Shown: positions 10,323 through 19,513, counted from the first letter of the stretch. The stretch is 64,000 nucleotides of DNA from DASSJT01 sp963715025 (GCA_963715025.1 CAVQQQ010000009.1:310001-374000), one strand, 5' to 3'. Made by a program: numbers and translations. Notes: generated by a model from the sequence alone, not told the origin.

Positions 10323-11903
10323 TCAGCCCAGCAGGCCGAGCAGAAGCTGTGGCGCGAGGCTCGCCAGGACTAGTGCCGCGGCCAGCAGACCCATCGCGGC
10401 GAGCAGCGGGCGTGCGACCGGGACGGCGGCTGGGACGGCCATCGGCACCGCCACGGCGCCGTCGCCGACGTGTTCCGTGCCGAGGCCCGGACCCGCGGGA
10501 ACGGCCTCGCCGTCGCGCAGCATCACGGCTACCCAGCGCAGGTAGACCGCGATGCCGATGACGGCATTGGCCACGGCGATGACGGCCAGCCAGACCATGC
10601 CCTGGTTGACCACGGGACGCAGTGCGACGATCTTGGCGACCAGCCCGAGCACCCCTGGCGGGAGACCCGCCAGGGAGAGCAGGGCCAGGGCGAGCAGGGC
10701 GCCCAACAGGGGCTGCCGGCGCAGCAGACCGGTGTATGCCGTGAGGTTCCGCGGCTGCCCCGGCTCGCCCCGGGCGCCCACGGCGATGACGACGGCGAAG
10801 GCGAGCATGGTCGCGATGGCATACGCCAGGACGTAGCCAGCAGCGGCACTTGTCGAGTCTTTGTCGAGCGCGGCCAGCGGCAGCACCACCCAGCCCGCTT
10901 GGGCGACGGTCGACCACGCGAGCAGCCGGACCGGGTCGTCCTGGCGCAGCGCGAGGACGTTGCCCAGGGTCATGGAGACCGCCGCGACGGCCGCGAAGGC
11001 CGCCGCGACCCCGACGATCCGCGGGCCGCCCTCGAGCGACGAGACGACCGGGTCGGCGACGACGACCAGGGCGGCCAGGGCGGCGATCTTGGAGGTCCCC
11101 GCGAGGAAGGCCGCCACCGGCTCGGCGGCGCCAGAGTAGGCCTGCGGGGTCCAGGCGTGGAACGGAACGAGCGACAGCTTGAACCCCAGGCCGGCGAGGA
11201 TGAGCAGCATCGAGAGGGCCAGGACGGCTCGGTGCTCAGGGTCGGCCCAGGCCACGCGCGCGGTGTCGGCGTCGAAGGCCGCGTCACCCGTGGCGGCCAC
11301 CCAGAGGGCTGCCCCCACCACCAGGATCCCGAACGAAACCAGAGACGTGGTGAGGAGCGACACGGCAGCGGGGCCGGAGCGCTCGAGGCCACGCAGGGCC
11401 ACAAGCGCGATGGCCGGGAGCGTGGCGAGCTCGAGGGCGACCAGCCAGGTGCCGAGGTCATGGGCGGCGGCCACGGCAGACGCGCCAGCGGTCGACCCGA
11501 GGACGAGGCTGAGCTGGACGGGCGTGCCGCCGCGCAGCCATGCGACGGCTTGCTGTCCGCCGGGACGCGGCGGGGCCAGAAGGAAGAGCACGACCGCCAG
11601 CGCGGCACCCAGGGCGCCGATCTGGAGGGTGCTGGCGACGGGGCCGGCGACGTAGAGGCACGACGCGCCGGACTTGCCCGCAGACGTCGCCGCCGGCAGG
11701 CACAGCGACAGCTGTGGGTGTCGGGACGATCCCAGGGCGCCAGGTATGGCAGTAGCCAGCCCCGCGGCTAGCGCCACCAGGGCGATGGCGAAGTGGACCG
11801 CCCGACGGCCGGGCACCACCACGTCGACAAGGAGAACGAGCAGAGCGGCGGCCACCGGCGCCAGCACCGGGAGCAGCGCCACCGGGTTGGAGAACTCGAC
11901 CAT
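10323..11903 (-). CDS. nuoN: NADH-quinone oxidoreductase subunit N (second cluster)
   Basis: A 526-residue antiporter-like membrane subunit with about 14 hydrophobic segments. It contains the conserved lysine helix in GLGFKLSLVPFHAWTPQAY and the later RLLAWSTVAQAGW. It is the last gene of the incomplete nuo-2 cluster and follows nuoM after 1 nt. It would form one of the three proton-translocating modules. It is clearly diverged from the nuoN of the complete operon at 32988-34544 (shorter loops, Ala/Gly-rich), so the two are paralogous clusters rather than a recent duplication. Confidence 0.9.
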   Translation of the reverse strand: MVEFSNPVALLPVLAPVAAALLVLLVDVVVPGRRAVHFAIALVALAAGLATAIPGALGSSRHPQLSLCLPAATSAGKSGASCLYVAGPVASTLQIGALGAALAVVLFLLAPPRPGGQQAVAWLRGGTPVQLSLVLGSTAGASAVAAAHDLGTWLVALELATLPAIALVALRGLERSGPAAVSLLTTSLVSFGILVVGAALWVAATGDAAFDADTARVAWADPEHRAVLALSMLLILAGLGFKLSLVPFHAWTPQAYSGAAEPVAAFLAGTSKIAALAALVVVADPVVSSLEGGPRIVGVAAAFAAVAAVSMTLGNVLALRQDDPVRLLAWSTVAQAGWVVLPLAALDKDSTSAAAGYVLAYAIATMLAFAVVIAVGARGEPGQPRNLTAYTGLLRRQPLLGALLALALLSLAGLPPGVLGLVAKIVALRPVVNQGMVWLAVIAVANAVIGIAVYLRWVAVMLRDGEAVPAGPGLGTEHVGDGAVAVPMAVPAAVPVARPLLAAMGLLAAALVLASLAPQLLLGLLG

Positions 11904-11904
11904 G

Positions 11905-13431
11905 TCAGCGTCCCCCGACCAGGACGCGCACGGCGCTGCCGGTCAGGGCCAGGAGTGGCCCTGGCAGCACGCCGAGGGCTAGGGCCGCCGTGGTGAACGC
12001 GGTGACAACGAACCGCTCCGAGCCGACCATGTCGCGAGCGCGCGGCCCGGGCCCGAGCGTCGCGGCGGTGGGCGACGGCGCGGCAGCAGCTGGGGCGGGG
12101 CGGTCCCCGACCCACACGAGCCTCGCGACACGCAGCGCGTAGGCCGCCGAGAGGACTGCGCCGACGGCCCCGGCCACCGCGGCAGTGCGGAAGACCGGCA
12201 GCGAGCCGTCGCCGGCAGGCGACCACACGGCATACACGCCGAGGAACTCTCCCCAGAAGCCGGCCAGGCCGGGCAGCCCCAGAGTGGCAGCGAGGGCGGT
12301 GATGAGCGCGAAGCCGAGCCGAGGGGACACCTCCCGCAGTGCGTCGTGGGTGACCGCGAGGTCGGAGCTGTCCCAGCGCTCCTTGAGGCCGCCGACGATG
12401 AAGAAGAGGAGAGCCGACACGATGCCGTGCGCCACGTTGGCGAACAGAGCCGCCTGGAGCCCGGTCTTGCTGCCCGACGCCAGGCCAAGGGCGACGAAGC
12501 CCATGTGGGCCACTGAGGAATAGGCGATCAGGCGCTTGAGGTCGCGCTCCACCAGGCAGACGAGGCCACCCCAGATGATCCCGATGGCACCCGCGGCCGC
12601 CAGCAGGGGCGAGAGCGAGCGGAACCCCTCGGGCGTCGTCGCCAGCGGCAGCCGCACCATGCCGTAGGTGCCGAGTTTGAGCAGGATGGCCGCCAGGAGC
12701 ACCGAGCCGGCGGTGGGAGCGATGGTGTGGGCGGGGGGCAGCCACGTGTGCACCGGGAAGAGAGGGACCTTGACGGCCAGGCCCAGGAGGAGGAGCAGGG
12801 CGATGGCGACCTGCTGGGCGTGACCGATGCCGGCGCCCCCGGACAGGGCGAGGGCGTCGAGGTCGGCCGTGCCGCCGTAGTGGACGAGGAGCAGGATGCC
12901 GACGAGCATCAGGGTGGAGCCGAACGCGGTGTAGAGAACGAACCGTCCAGCCGCGTCGGCCCGGGCGAGGGGGCGGTGCTGGTCTCCGAACCTCCAGATG
13001 AGGAACCACATCGGCACCAGGACGACCTCGAAGGCGATGAAGAACACGAGGGCGTCGCGGGCCAGGAATACTCCCAGGGCGCCAGCCACGACGATGAGCA
13101 GCGCGCCGTGGAAGGCACCGCTCGAGCCGCCCTCCGGGGGTCGAGGCCGGGAGTGCAGCACCACGCCGACCGCGACCGCTGCAGTGAGCAGGAGCAGGGG
13201 GGCGCTCACACCGTCGACGGCGAACCGCCAGTGCACGCCCAGGGCCGGCACCCATTGGGCGACGATCGACGGACGGGCGATCACCACGGCGACGACCGAG
13301 ACGAAGGCCACGGCGCTGGCAGCCAGGGCGGCTGTGTTTGCCTGCCGGTGGGGAAGTGCGCGGCCGGCCAGGACCAGCCAGGACCCCACCGCTGCGGGGG
13401 CCGCGAGGGCGAGGACGATCAGCACGCTCAT
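11905..13431 (-). CDS. nuoM: NADH-quinone oxidoreductase subunit M (second cluster)
   Basis: About 508 residues, a proton-pumping antiporter-like subunit. It shows the conserved acidic helix (FFIAFEVVLVPMWFLI), AVKVPLFPVHTWLPPAH with the pump lysine, and AYSSVAHMGFVALG. The ATG at 13431 overlaps the nuoL stop by 4 nt. The upstream in-frame extension is Arg-rich and was rejected. It is an integral part of the membrane arm with nuoL and nuoN of this cluster. Confidence 0.93.
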   Translation of the reverse strand: MSVLIVLALAAPAAVGSWLVLAGRALPHRQANTAALAASAVAFVSVVAVVIARPSIVAQWVPALGVHWRFAVDGVSAPLLLLTAAVAVGVVLHSRPRPPEGGSSGAFHGALLIVVAGALGVFLARDALVFFIAFEVVLVPMWFLIWRFGDQHRPLARADAAGRFVLYTAFGSTLMLVGILLLVHYGGTADLDALALSGGAGIGHAQQVAIALLLLLGLAVKVPLFPVHTWLPPAHTIAPTAGSVLLAAILLKLGTYGMVRLPLATTPEGFRSLSPLLAAAGAIGIIWGGLVCLVERDLKRLIAYSSVAHMGFVALGLASGSKTGLQAALFANVAHGIVSALLFFIVGGLKERWDSSDLAVTHDALREVSPRLGFALITALAATLGLPGLAGFWGEFLGVYAVWSPAGDGSLPVFRTAAVAGAVGAVLSAAYALRVARLVWVGDRPAPAAAAPSPTAATLGPGPRARDMVGSERFVVTAFTTAALALGVLPGPLLALTGSAVRVLVGGR

Positions 13432-15506
13432 CGGGCAGCCACTCCGATCACGGCCAGGGCGGCGACGCCGACGACAACCCACACGAGCCCGGTGGCGGTG
13501 CGCTCCCGCGAGTGGGCGCGGACACCCAGGCGACCGGCGATCCGCGTCGCCGCGGCGCCTCCGCGAACGTAGGCGTCGATGACCTCGGTGTCGAGGAAGG
13601 TGACGAGCCGGGCCAGCCGCAGGACCGGCCGGGCAACGAGGGCTCGATAGACGGCGTCGGCGCCGAAGCCCGCGTCGAACGCTGCCATGCGGGGGCCGAG
13701 CACCCGCTCCGCGGGATCGCCCGTGCCGCCCGACAGCACGTACGCCATGAAGGCGCCGACGGCGATCAGCCCAAGAGTGGACAGCATCATCAGGGTGGTG
13801 ACGTGCTCCTTCAGGTCGAGCAGGCCGGTGCGCGCTGCCAGTCCGCCGAGGACGGTCAGCCCGAGCAGTCCGCCGATGACCGCCACGAGGGCCATGGGCA
13901 CGGGCTCGGCTTCGTGCACGTCCTCATCAGCGTCGTCGGGCGCGGCCGCCTCAGGGGGTGCGGCCGCCGGCTCGGGCTCGACCGCCGCACCGGAGTCGGC
14001 CTCCTCCGGCTGCGAGGTGACGCCCTCGTGCCAAGCGGGCAGGTGCTCCTTCGACATCGGGGGGGCGGCCCGCAGGGCAACTGCCCCAAAGTCAGCCTCC
14101 GCTGGCTCCGCCCGCGCCACGACCAGATAGGCACGCGTCGCGTATGCCGCGGTCAGGATGACCGTCAGCAGCAGCACTCCGTAGATGAGCGTGGCCCGCG
14201 CATCGCCGCCCTCGGCACCTGCCTCGGCAACCCCGATCACCTGCTCCTTCGAGACCCCGCCCACGGTGACCGGCACACCCGCGAGCGCGATCAGCCCGAA
14301 GGCCCAGCCGACGCGCAGGATCTGGGTGCTCGCGGCCGCCGACCCCCTCAGCAGCCGGGCGGTGGTGCCGCCGGCGATCACGCTCAGCCACCCGATCGAC
14401 AGGAAGAGCAGCGCCTTGAAGATGGCGTGCGAGTACAGGTGCAGCAGGGCCGCCCCGGACCCGTCGACCGGTAGGGCGGCGGCGAGGGCGGACAGCATGA
14501 CGGCGATCTGGCTGATCGTCGAGTAGGCCAGCAGTCGCTTGAGGTCGGTCTGGCCGAAGGCGAGGATCGCTCCCCCGACCATCGTGACGGCGGTGCTCAC
14601 GGCCAGCACCCAGCGCGCGGGCTCCGAGAGGACGAGTACCGGGAACAGCTGGGACAGCACGAAGGTGCCCGCGGCGACCATCGTGGCCGCGTGGATCAGC
14701 GCCGACGCCGGGGTCGGGCCCTCCATCGCGTCGGGGAGCCAGTCGTGGAAGGGGAACTGTGCCGACTTGCCGAGGATGCCCATGATCAACAGCACGAGGG
14801 CGATGGTCCGCAGCGTCGGGTCCGGCGCCACACAGGCGGCGGCATCGGAGCAGGTCCTCGCGTCCGCTGTCCAGAACCCGAGAACGGCAGGGTATGCGGT
14901 GCTGCTGGGCCCGGCAGCCAGGATCACCACCCCCAGGACGAAGCCCACGTCCGCCACGCGGGTCACGATGAATGCCTTCAGCGCCGCGCGACGGGCGCTC
15001 TCCCGCCGGCTCCAGTGACCGATGAGCAGGTAGCTGCACCAGCCCATCACCTCCCAGCCGACCAGCGTCAGGAGCAGGTCGGCCGACTGGACGACAAGCA
15101 GCATGCCGGCCAGGAACAGCGAGGTCGTAGCGGCAAAGACGTCGTAGCGGTCGTCGTGCGCGAGGTACCACGCAGCGAAGACCTGCACCGACAGCCCGAC
15201 GACGGCGACGATGAGGGCGATGAGCGCCACCGGGCCGACCGTCTGCAGCTCGAGCGGGACGGCCAGCTCCCCGGCATCGAGTCCGGGGATCGTGGCCACC
15301 ACCTCGGGTGACTGCTGGCTGCCGATCCCGACAACCTGGAGCACCGCCATCACGAGGGTCAGCCCAGCGCCGCCGATGGCGATCTCCCGGGCTGCTCCTG
15401 AGGTCTGGCCGGTGCGCCCCCGACGCACCACGAGGAGACCGGCCAGTGCCGCCAGGGCGGGCAGCAGGACGATGAGCCGCGCGGCGGTGGCCGCGAGGCC
15501 GCTCAT
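13428..15506 (-). CDS. nuoL: NADH-quinone oxidoreductase subunit L (second cluster)
   Basis: 692 residues, the distal antiporter-like subunit with the C-terminal lateral helix. It contains WEVMGWCSYLLIGHW, LGKSAQFPFHDWLPDAMEG and STISQIAVMLSALA. It carries an unusual acidic Ala/Pro-rich insertion at about residues 482-537 between transmembrane segments, absent from the nuoL at 36124-38088. The ATG at 15506 overlaps nuoK by 4 nt; upstream in-frame codons are shadow of nuoK. Confidence 0.94.
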   Translation of the reverse strand: MSGLAATAARLIVLLPALAALAGLLVVRRGRTGQTSGAAREIAIGGAGLTLVMAVLQVVGIGSQQSPEVVATIPGLDAGELAVPLELQTVGPVALIALIVAVVGLSVQVFAAWYLAHDDRYDVFAATTSLFLAGMLLVVQSADLLLTLVGWEVMGWCSYLLIGHWSRRESARRAALKAFIVTRVADVGFVLGVVILAAGPSSTAYPAVLGFWTADARTCSDAAACVAPDPTLRTIALVLLIMGILGKSAQFPFHDWLPDAMEGPTPASALIHAATMVAAGTFVLSQLFPVLVLSEPARWVLAVSTAVTMVGGAILAFGQTDLKRLLAYSTISQIAVMLSALAAALPVDGSGAALLHLYSHAIFKALLFLSIGWLSVIAGGTTARLLRGSAAASTQILRVGWAFGLIALAGVPVTVGGVSKEQVIGVAEAGAEGGDARATLIYGVLLLTVILTAAYATRAYLVVARAEPAEADFGAVALRAAPPMSKEHLPAWHEGVTSQPEEADSGAAVEPEPAAAPPEAAAPDDADEDVHEAEPVPMALVAVIGGLLGLTVLGGLAARTGLLDLKEHVTTLMMLSTLGLIAVGAFMAYVLSGGTGDPAERVLGPRMAAFDAGFGADAVYRALVARPVLRLARLVTFLDTEVIDAYVRGGAAATRIAGRLGVRAHSRERTATGLVWVVVGVAALAVIGVAAR

Positions 15507-15802
15507 CCGGCCGGCTCGCTGAGGTCGATGCGCCCGCGCTGCCGGAACAGCGCGAGCACCACGGCCAGGGCGACGACCACCTCGGCGGCGGCGATCGTGA
15601 TGACGAAGAGCGCCAGCACACCCCCTGCCTCCCACCGGTCAGCTCCCACCGAGCCGAGGCCGACCAGGAGCACATTGCCACCGTTCAGGATCAGCTCGAC
15701 ACCGATGAGGACCAGCACGGCGTTGCGCCGCGCAAGCGCGCCGTAGGCCCCGATCCCGATGAGCAGCGAGGCGAGGACGATCGGACCGGCAAGGTGGATC
15801 AC
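15503..15802 (-). CDS. nuoK: NADH-quinone oxidoreductase subunit K (second cluster)
   Basis: 99 residues with three membrane helices. The second helix holds the conserved glutamate in IGVELILNGGNVLL, and the third carries a second glutamate (ITIAAAEVVVALAVV); both belong to the proton channel. The GTG start at 15802 overlaps the nuoJ stop. Length is exactly that of the family. Confidence 0.93.
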   Translation of the reverse strand: MIHLAGPIVLASLLIGIGAYGALARRNAVLVLIGVELILNGGNVLLVGLGSVGADRWEAGGVLALFVITIAAAEVVVALAVVLALFRQRGRIDLSEPAG

Positions 15803-16317
15803 GGCGCGTCCTCCCCCACGCCGGAGGCGCCGAGTCGCGAGACCGCGAGCGCGGCGACCAGGGCCACCAGGAGCAATACCGACAGTGCCTCGAAGGGCCA
15901 CACCCAGGTGCCGAACACCTGCTGGGCCAGGGGGCCAGAGGGTATGCCGGTGCGCTGGCGTGCCGGGCCGGCCACCGGCAGCAGAACGGCCAGGAGCAGA
16001 GCGGTGATGCCCGCCGCCGCCACTCCCGCCAGGAGGCGGTGGCTCCGGCTGGTCGAGATCTCCGGGTTGGGCCCGATCGGCGCACGGGTCAGCATCAGGG
16101 CGAACAGCACGAGGACGACCACGGCGCCGACGTAGACCAGCAGCTGGACCAGGGCCACAAACTCCGCGCCCATCACGAGATAGGCGCCGGCGACAGATCC
16201 CAGGGACACCACGAGCCAGAGCGCCGCATGCACGACGTGCCGCGTGGTCACCGCGAGGAGGCCGCTGGCTGCGGCGACGACCCCGAAGGCCGCGAAGGCG
16301 ATGTCGAGGCCGGTCAT
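15799..16317 (-). CDS. nuoJ: NADH-quinone oxidoreductase subunit J (second cluster)
   Basis: 172 residues with five predicted membrane helices, including FVALVQLLVYVGAVVVLVLF, the helix whose pi-bulge couples quinone chemistry to pumping. It is shorter than nuoJ of the complete operon (256 residues) because it lacks the long hydrophilic C-terminal tail. The ATG at 16317 overlaps nuoI by 4 nt. Confidence 0.92.
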   Translation of the reverse strand: MTGLDIAFAAFGVVAAASGLLAVTTRHVVHAALWLVVSLGSVAGAYLVMGAEFVALVQLLVYVGAVVVLVLFALMLTRAPIGPNPEISTSRSHRLLAGVAAAGITALLLAVLLPVAGPARQRTGIPSGPLAQQVFGTWVWPFEALSVLLLVALVAALAVSRLGASGVGEDAP

Positions 16318-16904
16318 CCGTCGTCTCCCGGCGCGGCTGACTCGTCGGCGGCAGGAGGACGCTCGCGCTGGACCCGGCGCGCCGTCGGAGCGGTGCGAGT
16401 CCCTCGCGCGGGCCGGGCCGAGGCCGCGATCTCGGCGGGGTCGGCCGCATGCTCGTCGAGTGCCGGTGGCGGCGGCACCGTGTGCATCCACTCGCCGAGG
16501 CGATCCTTCTCGTGGAGCAGGTCGCGGATATCGAGCTCGGAGTACTCGAACTGCGGACTCCAGAACAGCGCGTCGAACGGGCAGACCTCGACGCAGATGC
16601 CGCAGTACATGCACAGGGAGAAGTCGATGGCGAAGCGGTCGAGCACGTTGCGCTGGCGCTCGCGGCCGCCCGGTGTGGTGGCCGGAAGCGTCTCCTTGTG
16701 GGAGTCGATGTAGATGCACCAGTCAGGACACTCGCGGGCGCACAGCATGCACGAGGTGCACTTCTCCTCGAGCAGGGCGATCACGCCGCGCGAGCGGGGC
16801 GGCAGGGACGGGGCCGCATCGGGGTACTCCGCCGTGTGGGCTGGCCTGGCCATGGTGCGCGCGGTCGTGGCGAGGCCCTTGAGGATGCCGGGGACGAGGC
16901 TCAC
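16314..16904 (-). CDS. nuoI: NADH-quinone oxidoreductase subunit I (second cluster)
   Basis: 196 residues, a peripheral-arm ferredoxin-like subunit. Two 4Fe-4S motifs, CTSCMLCARECP and CMYCGICVEVCPF, carry all eight cysteines, so clusters N6a and N6b should form. The GTG at 16904 overlaps the nuoH stop. A proline/arginine/alanine-rich tail of about 60 residues follows the core. In a complex without E, F and G this subunit would be the natural electron entry point for a soluble donor such as ferredoxin (inference). Confidence 0.93.
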   Translation of the reverse strand: MSLVPGILKGLATTARTMARPAHTAEYPDAAPSLPPRSRGVIALLEEKCTSCMLCARECPDWCIYIDSHKETLPATTPGGRERQRNVLDRFAIDFSLCMYCGICVEVCPFDALFWSPQFEYSELDIRDLLHEKDRLGEWMHTVPPPPALDEHAADPAEIAASARPARGTRTAPTARRVQRERPPAADESAAPGDDG

Positions 16905-17854
16905 GACACCACCACCAACACGCTGGTCAGCGCCAGCTGGGCCAGTGCCAGCGGCACCAGCACCACCCAGGCAAGCCGCTGGAGCTGGTCTTCGCGCAGC
17001 CGTGGCCACGCAACCCGCAGCCAGATGACAACCACAGCGACAACACCTGCCTTGACGAAGGTCCAGAGCCAGCCCAGCCCGTCACTGGCGGGGCCCTGCC
17101 AGCCGCCGAGGTAGATCACGGCGAACAGGAGGGACATCACGACGATGCCGGCGTACTCAGAGAGCAGGAAGAAGGCGAACCGCAGCCCGGTGTACTCGGT
17201 GTAGGGGCCGAAGACGATTTCGGAGTCGGCCACGGGCATGTCGAAGGGTGGCCGCTGGAGCTCGGCCACGGCTGCGGTGAGGAACACCACCGCGCCAGGC
17301 AGCTGCCACAGGAGCCAGGAGGGCGTCCACACCTCGACGATTCGCGACAGCGACAGCGTGCCGGCGGCGAGGCAGACCGAGGCGACGGCCAGCACCATCG
17401 GCAGCTCGTACGACAGCAGCTGGGCCGCCGAGCGCATCGCGCCGAGCAGGGCGTACTTGTTCGCGCTGGCCCACCCCGCCATCAGCGTTCCGAGGATGCC
17501 GACAGCGGTCGTCGCGAGCACGAACACGGCGCTCGCGGGCAGCTCGGCTGCCGCCCACCCAGGGTGGACCGGTATGGCCGCGAGCGCGACGAGGTAGGGA
17601 ACCAGCGCGACCGCAGGCGCCAGTCGGAACACGCCGCGGTCGGCTGCCGCGGGCGTCACGTCCTCCTTCTGCACGAACTTGACCCCGTCGGCAACCAGCT
17701 GGGCCCATCCGTGGAACCCACCGGCATACATGGGCCCCAGCCGGCCCTGCATGTGTGCCATGACCTTGTGCTCGGTCTGGCCGACCAACAGGGGCAGGAC
17801 GAGGAAGGCGACCAGCACGATCACTGCGCGCAGGGCAATCTCCCAGCCGGACAT
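16901..17854 (-). CDS. nuoH: NADH-quinone oxidoreductase subunit H (second cluster)
   Basis: 317 residues, the eight-helix membrane subunit that forms the quinone chamber. Conserved text includes AHMQGRLGPMYAGGFHGWAQ, LAGWASANKYALLGAMRSA and the acidic loop RPPFDMPVADSEIVFGPYTE. The ATG at 17854 shares a base with the nuoC stop. Because the cluster lacks nuoD, the quinone site would have to be completed by a NuoD made elsewhere, such as the one at 45811-47160. Confidence 0.94.
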   Translation of the reverse strand: MSGWEIALRAVIVLVAFLVLPLLVGQTEHKVMAHMQGRLGPMYAGGFHGWAQLVADGVKFVQKEDVTPAAADRGVFRLAPAVALVPYLVALAAIPVHPGWAAAELPASAVFVLATTAVGILGTLMAGWASANKYALLGAMRSAAQLLSYELPMVLAVASVCLAAGTLSLSRIVEVWTPSWLLWQLPGAVVFLTAAVAELQRPPFDMPVADSEIVFGPYTEYTGLRFAFFLLSEYAGIVVMSLLFAVIYLGGWQGPASDGLGWLWTFVKAGVVAVVVIWLRVAWPRLREDQLQRLAWVVLVPLALAQLALTSVLVVVS

Positions 17855-18393
17855 CAGCGCGGCCCCCACTCCGGGTCGGGCACGCCCGGCGGCGACACCT
17901 TGCGGCGGCTCGGGGAGGCACTCGCGTCGCCCGACTCCCCCGGCTCTTTCGCGCCCGGCCATGGCTTGGACGCCCGCGCCGCAAGTACGAACGACTTGCG
18001 CAGCGGCGTGCCCTCGAAGCCCTCGGGCAGCAGCAGCGGGCGCAGACCCAGCCCCGTGCCGTCGTCGAATCCCTCGAATTCGATGCCGAACATCTCGTGG
18101 GTCTCGCGCTCGTGCCACGCGGCTCCGCGGAAGACGGGTGTGATGCTCGCGATGGGCGTGCCGTCAGGGACGCGGGCAGACAGGAATATGCCGGTGAGCC
18201 GCCGCGGTGTGCTCACGTCGAGCAGGTGGCACACGACGTCGAACCCCGGTTCGGCCTCGTCGTAGAGCCGGTCGACCGCCGTGAGCCAGTCGAAGTAGGC
18301 GAAGCCCTCGTCGCGAGCAGCGGCGACCGCGCCCACCCACTCGGCAGGCTCGACGGCCCGGGTCTCGCTCGTAGCCGCGGGTGTGTCGGTCAC
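17854..18393 (-). CDS. nuoC: NADH-quinone oxidoreductase subunit C (second cluster)
   Basis: 179 residues, the 30-kDa subunit. The family signature WHERETHEMFGIEFEG is intact. The C-terminal 50 residues are a hydrophilic Ser/Arg/Pro tail. It is not fused to NuoD: after the signature the protein ends and nuoH follows at once. The GTG at 18393 overlaps the nuoB stop. In the complete operon nuoD follows nuoC, so the absence here is a real gap in gene order. Confidence 0.92.
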   Translation of the reverse strand: MTDTPAATSETRAVEPAEWVGAVAAARDEGFAYFDWLTAVDRLYDEAEPGFDVVCHLLDVSTPRRLTGIFLSARVPDGTPIASITPVFRGAAWHERETHEMFGIEFEGFDDGTGLGLRPLLLPEGFEGTPLRKSFVLAARASKPWPGAKEPGESGDASASPSRRKVSPPGVPDPEWGPR

Positions 18394-18989
18394 GAGCCGC
18401 CACCCCGCGCCGGCGCGTCCGGGCGCTCGACCAGCGGACGGGTCAGCTCCGCCGCGGTTCCCGTGCGGTGGCCGGCATACTTCGCCCGAATCTGCTTGCT
18501 GGACAGCGATTCCGAGGCGATCTTCTCCTGGAGCCGCAGGATGCCCTGGAGGAGTGCCTCGGGTCGCGGCGGGCACCCGGGCACGTAGACGTCGACCGGA
18601 ATGATCTGGTCGACCCCTTTGGTCACGCAGTACGAGTCCCAATAGGGACCCCCAGAGTTGGAGCAGGCTCCGAAGGAGATGACGTACTTCGGCTCCGGCA
18701 TCTGGTCGTAGAGCCGACGCACCGCGGGCGCCATCTTGTCGGTCACGGTGCCCGAGACCACCATGAGGTCAGCCTGGCGGGGCCCGGGAGCGAACGGGAT
18801 CACCCCGAGTCGGATGAAGTCGTGTCGCGCCATCGAAGCGGCGATGAACTCGATGGCGCAGCAGGCGAGTCCGAAGTTGAACACCCACAGGCTGTAGCGG
18901 CGGCCCCAATTGAGCACGACCTTGATCGGAGTCGGTGCGTGGCTCGCCAGGGGGCCGACCCGAGGCATCGGCAGACTAGTCGCGCTCAT
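18390..18989 (-). CDS. nuoB: NADH-quinone oxidoreductase subunit B (second cluster)
   Basis: 199 residues. All cluster N2 ligands are present: the adjacent cysteines in FGLACCAIEF, one in SFGACSNSGG and one in VPGCPPRPE. ATG at 18989 was chosen because GGGAG lies upstream; an alternative ATG at 19043 lacks a ribosome site. It begins after an unusually long 157-nt gap from nuoA that contains a 15-bp tandem repeat. Confidence 0.95.
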   Translation of the reverse strand: MSATSLPMPRVGPLASHAPTPIKVVLNWGRRYSLWVFNFGLACCAIEFIAASMARHDFIRLGVIPFAPGPRQADLMVVSGTVTDKMAPAVRRLYDQMPEPKYVISFGACSNSGGPYWDSYCVTKGVDQIIPVDVYVPGCPPRPEALLQGILRLQEKIASESLSSKQIRAKYAGHRTGTAAELTRPLVERPDAPARGGGS

Positions 18990-19080
18990 TCCCGACCCAG
19001 CTCCCGATGCCTCTCGGCGGGACGATTCCGTGGCATGGGGCAAACCCTAGTCACCCCGGGCCGCGTGTGGCGTGCCTTGT

Positions 19081-19140
19081 CCCCAGGACCCGAGTCCCCA
19101 GCATCCGAGTCCCCAGCACCCGAGTCCCCAGGACCCGACC
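19081..19140. repeat. Four tandem copies of a 15-bp unit between nuoA and nuoB
   Basis: Units start at 19081, 19096, 19111 and 19126; the consensus is CCCCAGSAYCCGAGT and the copies differ at one to three positions. The array fills most of the 157-nt gap between nuoB and nuoA of the second cluster, where other genes overlap or nearly touch. It contains no start codon in good context and is not a CRISPR (no spacers). Confidence 0.9.
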
Positions 19141-19146
19141 CCCGGG

Positions 19147-19506
19147 TCAGACCCAGCGCAGCAGGCCACGACGGGCGGCATGCACCAGCCCGATCAGGAC
19201 GACACCGATGAAGATGGCCACCTCGACCAGCGAGGCGACGCCGAGCTCCTTGCTGCGCAGGACCAGGGCCCAGGGAAAGAGGTAGACCGCATCGACGGCG
19301 AAGATGACGTACAGGAACGCGTAGACGAGGTAGCGGACCTGGGTCTGGGCCCAGCCCTGGCCAACCGGGTCGACGCCCGACTCGTAGGTGGTCAGCTTCG
19401 CGCGAGTGGGTGCTTGCGGGGCGAGCAGTCTGCGGGCGCCCATGGCCGCGATGAACAGGAGAGCCCCGACGGCCACGGCGGCCGCGATGACGGAGTACCC
19501 AGACAC
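19147..19506 (-). CDS. nuoA: NADH-quinone oxidoreductase subunit A (second cluster)
   Basis: 119 residues with three membrane helices and the conserved loop LTTYESGVDPVGQG plus the acidic helix IFAVDAVYLFPWA. Unlike most NuoA proteins the loop cysteine (YECG) is serine (YESG), so the redox/conformation-sensitive cysteine of the NuoA loop is absent; the paralogue at 48739-49101 keeps it. GTG start at 19506; a TAGGCT hexamer 7 nt upstream on the minus strand suggests a leaderless transcript. Confidence 0.93.
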   Translation of the reverse strand: MSGYSVIAAAVAVGALLFIAAMGARRLLAPQAPTRAKLTTYESGVDPVGQGWAQTQVRYLVYAFLYVIFAVDAVYLFPWALVLRSKELGVASLVEVAIFIGVVLIGLVHAARRGLLRWV

Positions 19507-19513
19507 GGTGGGC

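Noticed and set aside
17854..18393. NuoCD fusion in the second cluster
   Set aside because: The protein ends about 50 residues after the NuoC signature and contains no NuoD text.
19081..19140. Possible CRISPR array
   Set aside because: Repeats are contiguous 15-mers with no spacers and no cas genes nearby.
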